DNA of 64,000 nt, taken from NCBI GenBank assembly GCA_016210045.1, contig JACQUX010000005.1, positions 59,823 to 123,822 on the forward strand, written 5' to 3'. Shown here in pieces: positions 18,186-25,459 of this stretch; the first letter of the stretch is position 1, and each line of letters begins with the position of its first letter. Under the pieces are notes generated by a model. That model saw only the letters and a list, made by a program, of their open reading frames with translations, had not been told where the DNA came from and ran no database searches. The position numbers and the translations under genes are program-made. Origin of the DNA: Deltaproteobacteria bacterium. GTDB taxonomy: Bacteria > UBA10199 > GCA-002796325 > JACPFF01.

Positions 18186-18328
18186 TTATGTGAGAAAGTG
18201 ATGTGGCATATATGGGGGGTGTCGGGGGGGCGTGCTGTGGCAAACGACAGCCTGTGGCTGTCGGCAAACACAGCATGCTGATGAAGTCCGGCGGAACCGA
18301 TCCAGGCTGGCCGGGCGTCCCCCGACTT

Positions 18329-18360
18329 TTCCGCCAGAGGCGGATCCGCCTTCGGCGGAA
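18329..18360. repeat. CCGCC/GGCGG hairpin repeat
   Basis: TTCCGCC...GGCGGAA arms enclose a second GGCGG/CCGCC pair, giving a compact GC hairpin. The same CCGCC-N2-4-GGCGG unit appears inside the family 1 repeats at 17545 and 19170 and near 38818, so it is a small independent repeat unit. Confidence 0.6.
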
Positions 18361-18429
18361 GCGACACCAGACCGGGCTTTGCCGGTCCGAGCGAATAGTT
18401 GCGTAAGCTTGACCTGTACCATATTGTGT

Positions 18430-18450
18430 GCAAATCTCATTGAGAAATGC
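18430..18450. promoter_or_regulatory. Probable VapB operator palindrome
   Basis: A 21-bp imperfect palindrome has arms GCAAATCTCA and TGAGAAATGC around a central T (8 of 10 pairs). It lies directly before the AGGAGG of vapB and after a TTGACC at 18410-18415. Ribbon-helix-helix antitoxins usually bind such sites to repress their own operon. Confidence 0.55.
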
Positions 18451-18463
18451 ACAGGAGGACGAT

Positions 18464-18661
18464 GTGAGAACGAATGTTACCATCGATGGCCAGTTGGTTG
18501 AGGCGGTGCGGGTGGCGGCGGGCGTGACTACGAAGGCCAAGGCTGTGGTGGAGGCAATGCAAGAGTATCTGCGTTGGCATCGGATCGGGACCGTGCGGCG
18601 GTTTCAGGGCAAATTGCGATTTCGCCGCGATACCGCGGAGGCCCGGCACCGTGGCCGCTGA
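18464..18661 (+). CDS. vapB: VapB-type antitoxin
   Basis: A 65-residue antitoxin of the VapB type 2 (ribbon-helix-helix) kind: the beta strand RTNVTIDGQ, then helices LVEAVRVAAG and TKAKAVVEAMQEYLRW, then a basic C-terminal toxin-binding tail. The start is GTG at 18464 with AGGAGG 5 nt upstream. Its 3' end overlaps vapC by 11 bp, typical of translational coupling. The upstream palindrome suggests autorepression. Confidence 0.82.
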   Translation: MRTNVTIDGQLVEAVRVAAGVTTKAKAVVEAMQEYLRWHRIGTVRRFQGKLRFRRDTAEARHRGR

Positions 18662-19061
18662 GCTGGTCATCCTCGATACGTCGATCTGGATCGAATACTT
18701 TCACGGCAAAGCCGCGGATCTCTGTCAGGACGTCGATGCACTGATCGCCACACGACGGTTACGCCATCTCACGGTCATTACGGCGGAACTGCTGCGCGGG
18801 GCCGTGGCCACGCGGGAGCGCCGTATCATTGCCCAGACGGTCGCATTCATTCCGCGGGTTCCGCTGACGGATGAATTCTGGATGACGGTCGGCGAGTTCT
18901 GCTTTGATTTGGCCCGCCAAGGGGTCGTCGCCCACTTGATCGACGCATGGATTGCGAAGGCCGCGATCAATGCACGCTGTGCCCTCTGGAGCCTGGACCA
19001 TCACTTCAGCGCGATTGCCCGCCGCACGCCGCTCAGACTGTACGGGGGCGAGGTCGGCTAA
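18651..19061 (+). CDS. vapC: VapC-type PIN-domain RNase toxin
   Basis: A 136-residue PIN-domain endoribonuclease, the toxin partner of the preceding antitoxin. The four acidic metal-site residues are visible: D9 in VILDTSIWIE, E46 in TAELLRG, D98 in LIDAWIAKAA and D116 in LWSLDHHF. The start is GTG at 18651, inside the end of vapB. VapC toxins cleave tRNA or rRNA when the antitoxin is degraded. The gene appears intact and full length. A family 1 palindromic repeat follows. Confidence 0.9.
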   Translation: MAAELVILDTSIWIEYFHGKAADLCQDVDALIATRRLRHLTVITAELLRGAVATRERRIIAQTVAFIPRVPLTDEFWMTVGEFCFDLARQGVVAHLIDAWIAKAAINARCALWSLDHHFSAIARRTPLRLYGGEVG

Positions 19062-19147
19062 CCCCCATCCCTTCATGGTCAATAATCCGGAACCAACAGA
19101 CCTGTGCTCATACGAGAGCATCTCATAATTCCTTATTGAACTGTGAC

Positions 19148-19236
19148 GTCATTCTGAGCGAAGCCGCTGCGTCCGCCTCTGGCGGAAAGAATCCAGTGGA
19201 ATCAACTGGATCCTTCGCCTAACGGCTCAGGATGAC
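19148..19236. repeat. Dispersed palindromic repeat, family 1, second copy
   Basis: The outer arms GTCATTCTGAGC and GCTCAGGATGAC flank the inner hairpin AATCCAGT / ACTGGAT. A CCGCC-type hairpin is embedded in the left arm. The loop GGAATCA is the reverse complement of the loop TGATTCC in the copy at 17531, so the core is inverted between copies. Confidence 0.85.
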
Positions 19237-19293
19237 GTCTCTTACCTATTTATGAGATATGCTCTAGGAACATGGTCTGGTGTGTGACGATCG

Positions 19294-19773
19294 CTATGGA
19301 TTTGGTTGAACGAGGGAGCAGGGCAAGTCCTGAGTGCGGAACAGACTGTGCGCAATGACACCACCGCCGCATGTCTCATACTCAGTTCGTAGCGCAGGCG
19401 GAGAAAAATTACGAAGCTCGATACGTCCGGAGCGAATGCCACACTTTCTTTTCAGTGCATCGGTAAAGGCGAAAGTCTCCGCAGCGAAGTTCGGCACGCA
19501 CCCACTGATCCCAACGGAGTGGCCCGGCGGCGGTATTTCACCCCAACTTGGCACAAAATGGGCGCACCCGCTTGAACCGAAGAGGCTGCTGAGGCAAAAA
19601 GCGAACCGTGTCAGTGTGAGACGGAGAAACATCCCTCGCCCGTGGCCGTCGTGGACCTCTGCTGTCCTCCCGGCTGCGACGTGTTGTTTCCTGCCGGTCT
19701 CTTGCTGACGCAATGAGGTGCGGGAGCGGGAGTGCCCCACTGTCGTAGTGGCAAATGGTTGAATTCTAGGCAT
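19294..19773 (-). CDS. Small lipoprotein-like protein in the sigma-28-like regulon, second
   Basis: A 159-residue protein of unknown function. The start at 19773 has a strong AGGAGG 6 nt upstream. An internal ATG at 19632 would give a 112-residue lipoprotein with a textbook signal (MFLRLTLTRFAFCLSSLFGS, then SGC), so either start is possible. The extension before it is basic and polar, like that of the gene at 18121. The mature part has several cysteines (SGCVPNF, KRKCGIR, YETCGGG). It shares the leader sequence, promoter type and general layout with that gene but little identity in the C-terminal domain. Role unknown; probably envelope-located. Confidence 0.6.
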   Translation of the reverse strand: MPRIQPFATTTVGHSRSRTSLRQQETGRKQHVAAGRTAEVHDGHGRGMFLRLTLTRFAFCLSSLFGSSGCAHFVPSWGEIPPPGHSVGISGCVPNFAAETFAFTDALKRKCGIRSGRIELRNFSPPALRTEYETCGGGVIAHSLFRTQDLPCSLVQPNP

Positions 19774-19794
19774 GACGACCTCCTGGTGCCCTCT

Positions 19795-19821
19795 GTATCG
19801 GCCGGCCCGCGAAATAGTTGC
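19795..19821 (-). promoter_or_regulatory. Sigma-28-like promoter upstream of second small lipoprotein gene
   Basis: Minus-strand GCAACTAT (19821-19814), 11 bases, then GCCGATAC (19802-19795), with a ~15-nt leader before AGGAGG. It directly abuts the divergent mntA promoter that begins at 19822. Confidence 0.6.
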
Positions 19822-19865
19822 TTGCGATGGGCTATGTTCAGTATATATAATAAAATTATATATAC
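19822..19865 (+). promoter_or_regulatory. mntA-hepT promoter with perfect palindromic operator
   Basis: TTGCGA (19822-19827), an 18-bp spacer and a consensus TATAAT (19846-19851) form the promoter. The -10 is embedded in a perfect palindrome with arms GTATATATAAT and ATTATATATAC around AAA (19841-19865), ending 13 bp before the ATG. The AT-richness contrasts sharply with the surroundings. Autorepression by the winged-helix part of MntA or by the complex is the natural inference. Confidence 0.65.
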
Positions 19866-19878
19866 GTATAAAATATTT

Positions 19879-20499
19879 ATGTTCAAACTCCTCATTAAAT
19901 CCGCGGTGCGCCGTAAAATCGTTGTCCTCTTTGCGCTAAATCCGGAAGTGCACTTGTATGCGCGGCAAGTGGCTCGGGAGCTTGACGAATCGCCGCATGC
20001 CGTCGGATTGGAGCTCAAGGCGTTAGTGGTCGGCGGGCTGCTGACTGCGCGTGGCGCGCTGCGCCGCCTGACGTATGTGTGGAATCCGGCGTATCCGTAC
20101 GCAACACTGTTACAACAGGCCGCGGAGCGGTGGCGGGCCACGGGGCAGGCCGAGGCGGCGCGGATTCCGGATCTGGCGCAGCGGTCGCGGATGGATGCCA
20201 ACCTGGCCCGACTCGTCCCCGCGATTGTGGAGCGGTATCGGCCGGAGAAAATCATCTTGTTTGGGTCGGCGGTCAGCGGCGTGGTCGGCCCGTATTCCGA
20301 CCTGGACTTAGCGATCGTCAAGCAGACGGCGTTGCCGTTCAGTAAGCGCGCGCCGATGTTAGCCGGACTGGTCGATTACGATATCGATGTCGATTTTTTT
20401 ATCTATACGCCGCGGGAGTTTGCGGTCGGGGCGCGGAACACGCCGTTCATCCGAGACGAGATCCTCAAGAAGGGGAGAGTGGTCTATGAAGCCACATGA
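19879..20499 (+). CDS. mntA: MNT-type nucleotidyltransferase antitoxin with N-terminal HTH
   Basis: A 206-residue protein. Residues 1-75 form a winged-helix domain (YARQVARELDESPHAVGLELKALVVGGLL). The C-terminal half is a minimal nucleotidyltransferase with G129-S130-x10-D141-x-D143 and a further acidic strand (DYDIDVDFFIY). MntA antitoxins inactivate HepT by adding AMP near its active site. The fused DNA-binding domain suggests it also represses its own promoter. It overlaps hepT by 14 bp. The ATG at 19879 is chosen as the first start after the palindrome. Confidence 0.85.
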   Translation: MFKLLIKSAVRRKIVVLFALNPEVHLYARQVARELDESPHAVGLELKALVVGGLLTARGALRRLTYVWNPAYPYATLLQQAAERWRATGQAEAARIPDLAQRSRMDANLARLVPAIVERYRPEKIILFGSAVSGVVGPYSDLDLAIVKQTALPFSKRAPMLAGLVDYDIDVDFFIYTPREFAVGARNTPFIRDEILKKGRVVYEAT

Positions 20500-20887
20500 G
20501 CGGTGGTTCTATTTTGCCGATCAAGACCTGGCCTTCGCGCGGGCGGGTTTTCGCGACGGGTTTTATGCCCATGTATGCAGTTTGAGCCAACAGGCGGTCG
20601 AAAAGGCGATGAAGGCCTATTTGGTGTGGAAGCAGCGCAATCCTCCGAAGACGCATGGCTTGCTCGCGCTCCACCGGCTGTTGGATGTTTCGTGGATGGA
20701 AGCGCATCTGCCGGCGCTGAAACGGTTGTCCGAATTTTATCTCCCGACGCGCTATCCCGACGCGATCGCCGGCACGTTGCCGGACGGTCTCCCCGATCGG
20801 GGCGATGCCAAACAGGCCCTCGCCTGGGCCGACGCGGTCGTACAATTGGTGCGTGGCAAGATGCGCGGTGCGCGGGGCGTCGGGTAG
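20486..20887 (+). CDS. hepT: HEPN-domain RNase toxin (HepT-like)
   Basis: A 133-residue all-helical HEPN protein, partner of the upstream MNT protein. The catalytic R51-x5-H57 motif (QRNPPKTHG) fits the HEPN RNase signature Rx4-6H. The conserved SLSQQAVEKAMKAYLVW helix precedes it. The start at 20486 lies within the end of mntA, so the pair is translationally coupled. Such toxins cleave tRNA or mRNA when unmodified. The typical Tyr two residues after the catalytic His (HxY), the AMPylation site in well-studied HepT, is not obvious here (HGL), so regulation could differ. Confidence 0.85.
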   Translation: MKPHERWFYFADQDLAFARAGFRDGFYAHVCSLSQQAVEKAMKAYLVWKQRNPPKTHGLLALHRLLDVSWMEAHLPALKRLSEFYLPTRYPDAIAGTLPDGLPDRGDAKQALAWADAVVQLVRGKMRGARGVG

Positions 20888-20902
20888 TTGCCGCCAGCCG
20901 CA

Positions 20903-21373
20903 TCACTTGTTTCGGATGGCGAGTAATTCCTCGACGACGACCAGATCGCGATGCCGGCCGAGGGCTTGCTTGCTCTTGATCAAGTCATCGATGGCCATGA
21001 GATGACATTGACCACCAAACAACTCAATGGTGCTTGCGTGTCGCATGACGTCAATAAAATCACCAACGGCCGCGACGCGGGATACCAGATCAAGCACTCC
21101 AAGATCCGTCTCGAGGTCGAGATTTTTGATCCGACGGAGATCGTGCGGATGTTCCAAGAAGGATAACTTGTCTGATGTCATGCGGTGTCGGGGGTGTAGC
21201 GGCGCGAGGATGCGGCGCAGCTCCTGCAAGTGTTCGGGTGAAAAGGCGAGACAGATGTCGATGTCGCGGGTGGTTTGGTTGCATCCATGGAGCACTGCAG
21301 CGAAGCCACCGATCAGCACGAAGTCGAGCGGACTCTTAACGAGGAACTCGATGAGAGATTGGAGATGTTGCAT
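20903..21373 (-). CDS. AbiEii/DUF6036-like nucleotidyltransferase
   Basis: A 156-residue protein with the minimal nucleotidyltransferase pattern: VLIGGFAAVLHG, then TTRDIDICLAF giving the GG...DxD active site. It ends with a helix-rich region containing LMAIDDLIKSKQALGRHRDL, typical of AbiEii-like or DUF6036 toxins and antitoxins. The start at 21373 lies inside the preceding small gene (overlap 38 bp). It is probably the nucleotidyltransferase component of a toxin-antitoxin or abortive infection pair; which partner is toxic cannot be told from the sequence. Confidence 0.8.
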   Translation of the reverse strand: MQHLQSLIEFLVKSPLDFVLIGGFAAVLHGCNQTTRDIDICLAFSPEHLQELRRILAPLHPRHRMTSDKLSFLEHPHDLRRIKNLDLETDLGVLDLVSRVAAVGDFIDVMRHASTIELFGGQCHLMAIDDLIKSKQALGRHRDLVVVEELLAIRNK

Positions 21374-21545
21374 GCGCCGCCGCTCGTTGCTCCCGTGTCA
21401 TCTGGTGTAAGGTGTTGATCGTGTCAAGTGTGTCCTGATGTTGGGCAATGCGCGCTTCATATGACAGCTGCAGGTTGGCGCGCAGCATCCAGATGTCGAC
21501 TCCGCGCTCTAGCCATTCCTGATCTTGAGGGGTGAGTGCATCCAC
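21336..21545 (-). CDS. Small protein paired with the nucleotidyltransferase
   Basis: A 69-residue acidic then basic protein (MDALTPQDQEWLERGVDIWMLR...), predicted helical. It directly precedes and overlaps the AbiEii-like nucleotidyltransferase gene, which is the usual position of the small partner in such pairs. I do not recognise the family. Function as antitoxin or accessory protein is inferred from position only. Confidence 0.6.
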   Translation of the reverse strand: MDALTPQDQEWLERGVDIWMLRANLQLSYEARIAQHQDTLDTINTLHQMTREQRAAAHATSPISHRVPR

Positions 21546-22271
21546 TTAATCCTCACTCCGGCCGCCGCCGAGCAATCCGGTGCGGAGCAGCAAATAGAGC
21601 AGGTTCAACACGGCGGCCGCTGCGGCGGCGACGTAGGTCCACGCGGCGGCGTTCAATACCGCGCTGACGCCGCCCGAATCTGCGGGACTGATCAGGCCGA
21701 GCTGCGGGAGCAGGCGTTTGGCGCGCGCCGAGGCGTCGATTTCGACCGGCAGGGTGATGAATTGAAAAATCACGGCGACGGTAAAGAGCAAGATGCCGAA
21801 TTTGACCATCGCGAACGCGTGAAGAAAGATGCCGAGGAAGATCAGGATATAGGAAAAATTACTCCCGAACATCGCGACCGGGGCCATCGCGTTGCGGAGC
21901 GCCAACGCGGCGTAGCCGGTGGCGTGTTGAATGGCGTGGCCGACTTCATGCGCGGCAATTGCTTGCGCCGCGACGGAGCGACTGTCGTAGACGCCAGGCG
22001 AGAGGCGGATGACGCGCGTCCGTGGGTCGTAGTGATCGCTGAGCATCCCATCCCCACCGAGGAAGGAAAAACCCCGCACCGGCTCCACGGGGACGTCTTG
22101 CAGCCCGTGTTGATCCAGAATTTTGCGGGCCACTTGCGCGCCCGTATACCCCGTGCCCGCCGGCACTTGGCTGTAGCGCGCAAAGGCCGATTTGACGCGA
22201 AACGTCGCCCATCCGGAAAACGCGAGCGCGACCAACGTGACGAGCAGATAGAGTGGATCGAAGTAGAACAT
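21546..22271 (-). CDS. Membrane zinc metallopeptidase (YugP family)
   Basis: A 241-residue membrane protein of the Zn_peptidase_2 family. The zinc motif HEVGH is in IAAHEVGHAIQHATGY. An N-terminal membrane anchor (PLYLLVTLVALAFSGWATF) and several C-terminal hydrophobic spans (ILIFLGIFLHAFAMV, AAAAVLNLLYLLL) place it in the inner membrane. The start at 22271 follows GAGGAGG. The gene ends one base before the small protein gene, but they look functionally unrelated. Natural substrates of the family are not known. Confidence 0.9.
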   Translation of the reverse strand: MFYFDPLYLLVTLVALAFSGWATFRVKSAFARYSQVPAGTGYTGAQVARKILDQHGLQDVPVEPVRGFSFLGGDGMLSDHYDPRTRVIRLSPGVYDSRSVAAQAIAAHEVGHAIQHATGYAALALRNAMAPVAMFGSNFSYILIFLGIFLHAFAMVKFGILLFTVAVIFQFITLPVEIDASARAKRLLPQLGLISPADSGGVSAVLNAAAWTYVAAAAAAVLNLLYLLLRTGLLGGGRSED

Positions 22272-22435
22272 AGCGTGTGCCTCCTCTAATGATAGGAGCA
22301 GGATATGGGGTAGCGGACTGAGGATGTCAATCGCGTCCGGAATTGTGTAGGGGGTGGTGAGTGTCATAATCTGCTGAATTTGCATGTAGTTTTTCCTACC
22401 GGTGTTGAATTTGAACTGCGCACCGTATTTTTCTC

Positions 22436-22462
22436 GCAACTTATTCGACCCGGCGCCGATAA
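22436..22462 (+). promoter_or_regulatory. Sigma-28-like promoter upstream of the FGE-like gene
   Basis: GCAACTTA (22436-22443), 11 bases, then a perfect GCCGATAA (22455-22462). The leader of ~20 nt carries AGGAGG (22473-22478) before the ATG at 22488. This is the only plus-strand copy of the motif and is sense to its gene, as are the other five. Confidence 0.7.
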
Positions 22463-22487
22463 GCTCAGTAACAGGAGGCATCACCAT

Positions 22488-23381
22488 ATGGCTGCGATCC
22501 ATCCGTATCGACAGGCGCGCATCGCGGTACCAGGCAAACGTTTTCGGATGGGTTCGTCTCGTTCGGGTGAAGGCCCGGTGCGGGAGGTGACGGTGGCGGG
22601 GTTTGCGCTGGCAAAGTGCATGACCAGCGCTGGGCAATTCAAGGCCCATTGCACGGCGCAACAGACGCTCCCGTACGGACGCTTGTTGTTCAGTGCGGAG
22701 GGCCATGTGGTCGGGGCGCTGCGCGGAGCGACGAAAGAGCAGACCGGAGCGGCGGTGCTGCAGTTCGCGGTGAACGACGTGCGCTGGAGTATGGCGTCGG
22801 ACTGGATGCAGTTGGTGCCGATGCCGGAGCAGTATGTCGCACGTTTTAGTAAGATTCCGCGGGCCGATTCCCGCTTCCTGGCTGACGAATTACCGGCTTC
22901 GATGATGTTCTGGGAAGAAGCCGCCTGCTATGCCCTCTGTGCGGGAGGGCGATTGCCGACCGAGGCCGAATATGAATTAGCGGCCCGTTCGGATGCATCA
23001 GGGAATGTGCGCGAAGGCGAGGACGTCGCGGGAACGGTGGATGGCACCGTGACGGTCGAGACCGCGCACTGCGGACAAAATTGGGACGCCGGTGGCCTAT
23101 TGTCGGTGGATACCGGCAAGCCAGCGCATCCGCTGGGGTTCATGCACCTGGCTGGGAATCTGTGGATGTACTGTGCGGATCATTGGTCAGAGGCCCTCGA
23201 TTCGACGGACGTCGACCAACCACTCCACTTTGCTGCGTCTGACTTACGACACGTGCTGCGCGGCGGGGCCTGGAGCAGTTATCCGGAGTACGCTCGCGCG
23301 TCCGCTCGCAACTACTGCGGCGACGACTACAACAGCAATGTGGGCGTTCGGGTGGCGTGGCCCCAGGACTCCCAATCGTAA
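22488..23381 (+). CDS. Formylglycine-generating-enzyme-like (SUMF1) domain protein
   Basis: A 297-residue protein of the SUMF1/FGE-sulfatase fold: GKRFRMGSSRSGEGPVREVTVAGFALAK at the N-terminus, GGRLPTEAEYELAAR near 165, LAGNLWMYCADHWSEA near 225 and VLRGGAWSSYPEYARASARNY near 265. The copper-binding cysteine pair of true FGE enzymes is not clearly present (only a Cys in RNYCGDD), so catalytic formylglycine formation is doubtful. Many relatives act as binding or effector domains. The start follows AGGAGG. It stands alone under a sigma-28-like promoter, and its N-terminal 27 residues lack acidic residues. Confidence 0.8.
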   Translation: MAAIHPYRQARIAVPGKRFRMGSSRSGEGPVREVTVAGFALAKCMTSAGQFKAHCTAQQTLPYGRLLFSAEGHVVGALRGATKEQTGAAVLQFAVNDVRWSMASDWMQLVPMPEQYVARFSKIPRADSRFLADELPASMMFWEEAACYALCAGGRLPTEAEYELAARSDASGNVREGEDVAGTVDGTVTVETAHCGQNWDAGGLLSVDTGKPAHPLGFMHLAGNLWMYCADHWSEALDSTDVDQPLHFAASDLRHVLRGGAWSSYPEYARASARNYCGDDYNSNVGVRVAWPQDSQS

Positions 23382-23541
23382 CCCTTTTATTTTCTTACCT
23401 TCAGCACCGGCATTCGGCTTGACGTGGAATTCAGCAGGTCATGCTGAAAGTCCCAACGAGTTGTTGAATGAGGACTCAACGGTTCGGCCGTTCCGGAAAG
23501 GTCCAGAGGGGCCCTTTTTCAACAGCCAGTTAGACATCAAC

Positions 23542-24786
23542 CTAAAACGGATAATCCAACGTCGTATACACGGCGACGCCGTCGCGGGTGTAGCCGACGT
23601 CGATGCGGCCGAGCACGCTGGGGGGGGCACGCATTCGGAAGCCGACGCCGCCGGCGGGTTCGAAGTGGTGCGGCGCGATGTCGCGCAGTCGATGGAAAAC
23701 TTGGCCGGCGCCGCAGAACGGATCGATCGAGAACGAGACCGGCGTATCGAAGATCCGCCACTCTTTAATGAGCACGCGGGCTTCGAGTTCGAGCAGTGCG
23801 GCGCCGTGATCGGTGAAGCGGCGACTGATGAAGCCGCGCAAATTGCGTTCGCCACCGAGATGCGATTGGTGGAAAAATGGGATTTGATCGCCAAGCAGTT
23901 GTTGAAACCAGAGGTTGCCGACCAGGGTCACGCGGCGCTGCGGCTGCCAGGCCGCTTTGCTGCGCAGCTCGACGCCGCCGAACGGCGTGTCGGGCCCGGT
24001 TAGTTGATGGGAAATGGTCCCGAGTAAGCTCACGAGCGCGCCGCGCGTGGGAAAGAACGTGCTGTCGCGCGAGTCCCAGCGCAGTCCTGCGCGATAACTG
24101 ATTTGATGCGAATCGGCCACTTCGGGCAGCGCTCCGTACGTGGTCACCGTGTCGGCGAGCGCATCGATCGCGCGCGGTTGCAAGCCGAGTCGCGCCCAAT
24201 CGAGTTGGCCGACGAGCGCGACATGTGGCGCGATCTCGAACGCGACTTCGCCCCAAATGCGGCCGAGCAGCGACGTGAAATTTGATTCGGCGTCTTTGGG
24301 GCGGTCGGGGCCGAAGCCGAAGAAGCGTTCGAACGGGTCTTCGATGTACAGGCCGTGCGCCTCCACGCGCAATCGATGATTGATCAGGCCGCTATTCACA
24401 TAATCGATCGAGGCCTCGCGATAGAATTTGGTCGCGGCACCGCCGAAGAGCCGTAGTTCTTCATCCGCCGACGGCGTGAGGATCCAGATCCCGAAACCGT
24501 TGAATTGGATGATGCTGTTGTATTGCAACGCCGCCGCCATGATGCTGATGACGTTGTCTTGCGCGTCGTTTGCGGTCACAACAGGAAGCAGGCCGTACGT
24601 TTGGCCTTCGGCCGGATCGGTGGCGACGATGGGGACCGGGAAGAAGCGATAGTGCGCGTCTTTGAACAGGCGCGGCAGATCGGCGAGCGTGCCGGCGGCG
24701 GCCGGTGCGGCGTGCAGCCACAGTGCGATGCATGCGAGCCGTGCGGCGAGGCGGGAGCGCCACGTAATCATGAGCCGCCAAGGCAT
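23542..24786 (-). CDS. Omp85/BamA-like outer-membrane beta-barrel (surface antigen D15 type)
   Basis: A 414-residue protein with a signal peptide (RLAARLACIALWLHAAPAAAG) and then only a barrel. Alternating strands such as FNGFGIWILTPSADEELRLFGGAATKFYREASIDY run to the C-terminal TLDYPF with terminal Phe, the BAM recognition signal. HLGGERNLRGFISRRF contains the conserved (V/I)RG(F/Y)-type barrel motif of the Omp85 family. There are no POTRA domains, so it is a small D15-type member rather than BamA. Its start (24786) overlaps the end of the upstream gene by 19 bp, giving a two-gene operon. The substrate or role is unknown. Confidence 0.82.
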   Translation of the reverse strand: MPWRLMITWRSRLAARLACIALWLHAAPAAAGTLADLPRLFKDAHYRFFPVPIVATDPAEGQTYGLLPVVTANDAQDNVISIMAAALQYNSIIQFNGFGIWILTPSADEELRLFGGAATKFYREASIDYVNSGLINHRLRVEAHGLYIEDPFERFFGFGPDRPKDAESNFTSLLGRIWGEVAFEIAPHVALVGQLDWARLGLQPRAIDALADTVTTYGALPEVADSHQISYRAGLRWDSRDSTFFPTRGALVSLLGTISHQLTGPDTPFGGVELRSKAAWQPQRRVTLVGNLWFQQLLGDQIPFFHQSHLGGERNLRGFISRRFTDHGAALLELEARVLIKEWRIFDTPVSFSIDPFCGAGQVFHRLRDIAPHHFEPAGGVGFRMRAPPSVLGRIDVGYTRDGVAVYTTLDYPF

Positions 24787-25322
24787 GGTTTTGGAGCGGC
24801 CGTGTCCGCAGCGGCGCGCGCCTGTTCGTTTTGTTGTGGGCCCGGCGGGATCACGGCCACGACGCAGACCTTGTCGACGGTGAGTTTGGTCACGAGCAGC
24901 GACGAGATCCATTGTTCCGATTCGGTCTGGTGGACGTTCATCCGGAAGATCAGCGCCCGCGGTGCGGGTGGCGAGCCCATCAGCCGCCATTCGGCCTTTT
25001 CGCCGATCGCGGAAAATCCGCCGCCCACGACGTGCATCAGCGGGAGTTCGTGCGACTTGCCCTTCGGGTCGATCAGCGTCAAGTAGCCGCGTTCGTCGGC
25101 ATGCACGATTTTGACGGCGTATCCGCCAACGCCCGCGCAGCGCCATTCGATGTAGTCCGGCGGTCCTTCGCCGGGTTTCATTCCTTCTTGGATCAGCTTG
25201 CAACCTTCCCGTCCCAACGGGGTGTAGCGGCTTTCGGTTGCCGCTGCCGCGTGCAACAGTGGAGTGCTGCAGAGCAGCAACAAGGTGGCAACGCGGGTGA
25301 TGCGGCGAGTGTTCATCAACAT
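24768..25322 (-). CDS. Periplasmic protein of unknown function, paired with Omp85-like barrel
   Basis: A 184-residue protein with a Sec signal peptide (VATLLLLCSTPLLHAAAAT). The mature region has cysteines at EGCKLIQ, EWRCAGV, KVCVV and PKPCLG and a mixed alpha/beta look with YAVKIVHADERGYLTLIDP. GAGGAGG precedes the ATG at 25322; an ATG six bases later is possible. The overlap with the barrel gene suggests that the two act together in the envelope. I do not recognise a named family. Confidence 0.72.
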   Translation of the reverse strand: MLMNTRRITRVATLLLLCSTPLLHAAAATESRYTPLGREGCKLIQEGMKPGEGPPDYIEWRCAGVGGYAVKIVHADERGYLTLIDPKGKSHELPLMHVVGGGFSAIGEKAEWRLMGSPPAPRALIFRMNVHQTESEQWISSLLVTKLTVDKVCVVAVIPPGPQQNEQARAAADTAAPKPCLGGS

Positions 25323-25459
25323 GTATCCTCCTCTTGCTCTTGGTGTGCCCGCGCTTTCTAGCGCAGCGGCGGTTTTTCGCAAGCGATGCGTGTCGGTGGG
25401 CGCAATGGCAATTGTCCGGGCGCCGTTTCTATGCGATATCGAAAATCTGGGGGGAGCCT

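Noticed and set aside
18376..18402. A seventh copy of the sigma-28-like promoter
   Set aside because: The GCAACTAT half is present but the -10 position reads GGCAAAGC (3 of 8 matches) and no credible gene lies below it; treated as a decayed leader.
22488..23381. Active formylglycine-generating enzyme
   Set aside because: The fold is clear but the catalytic cysteine pair is not, so only an FGE-like call is made.
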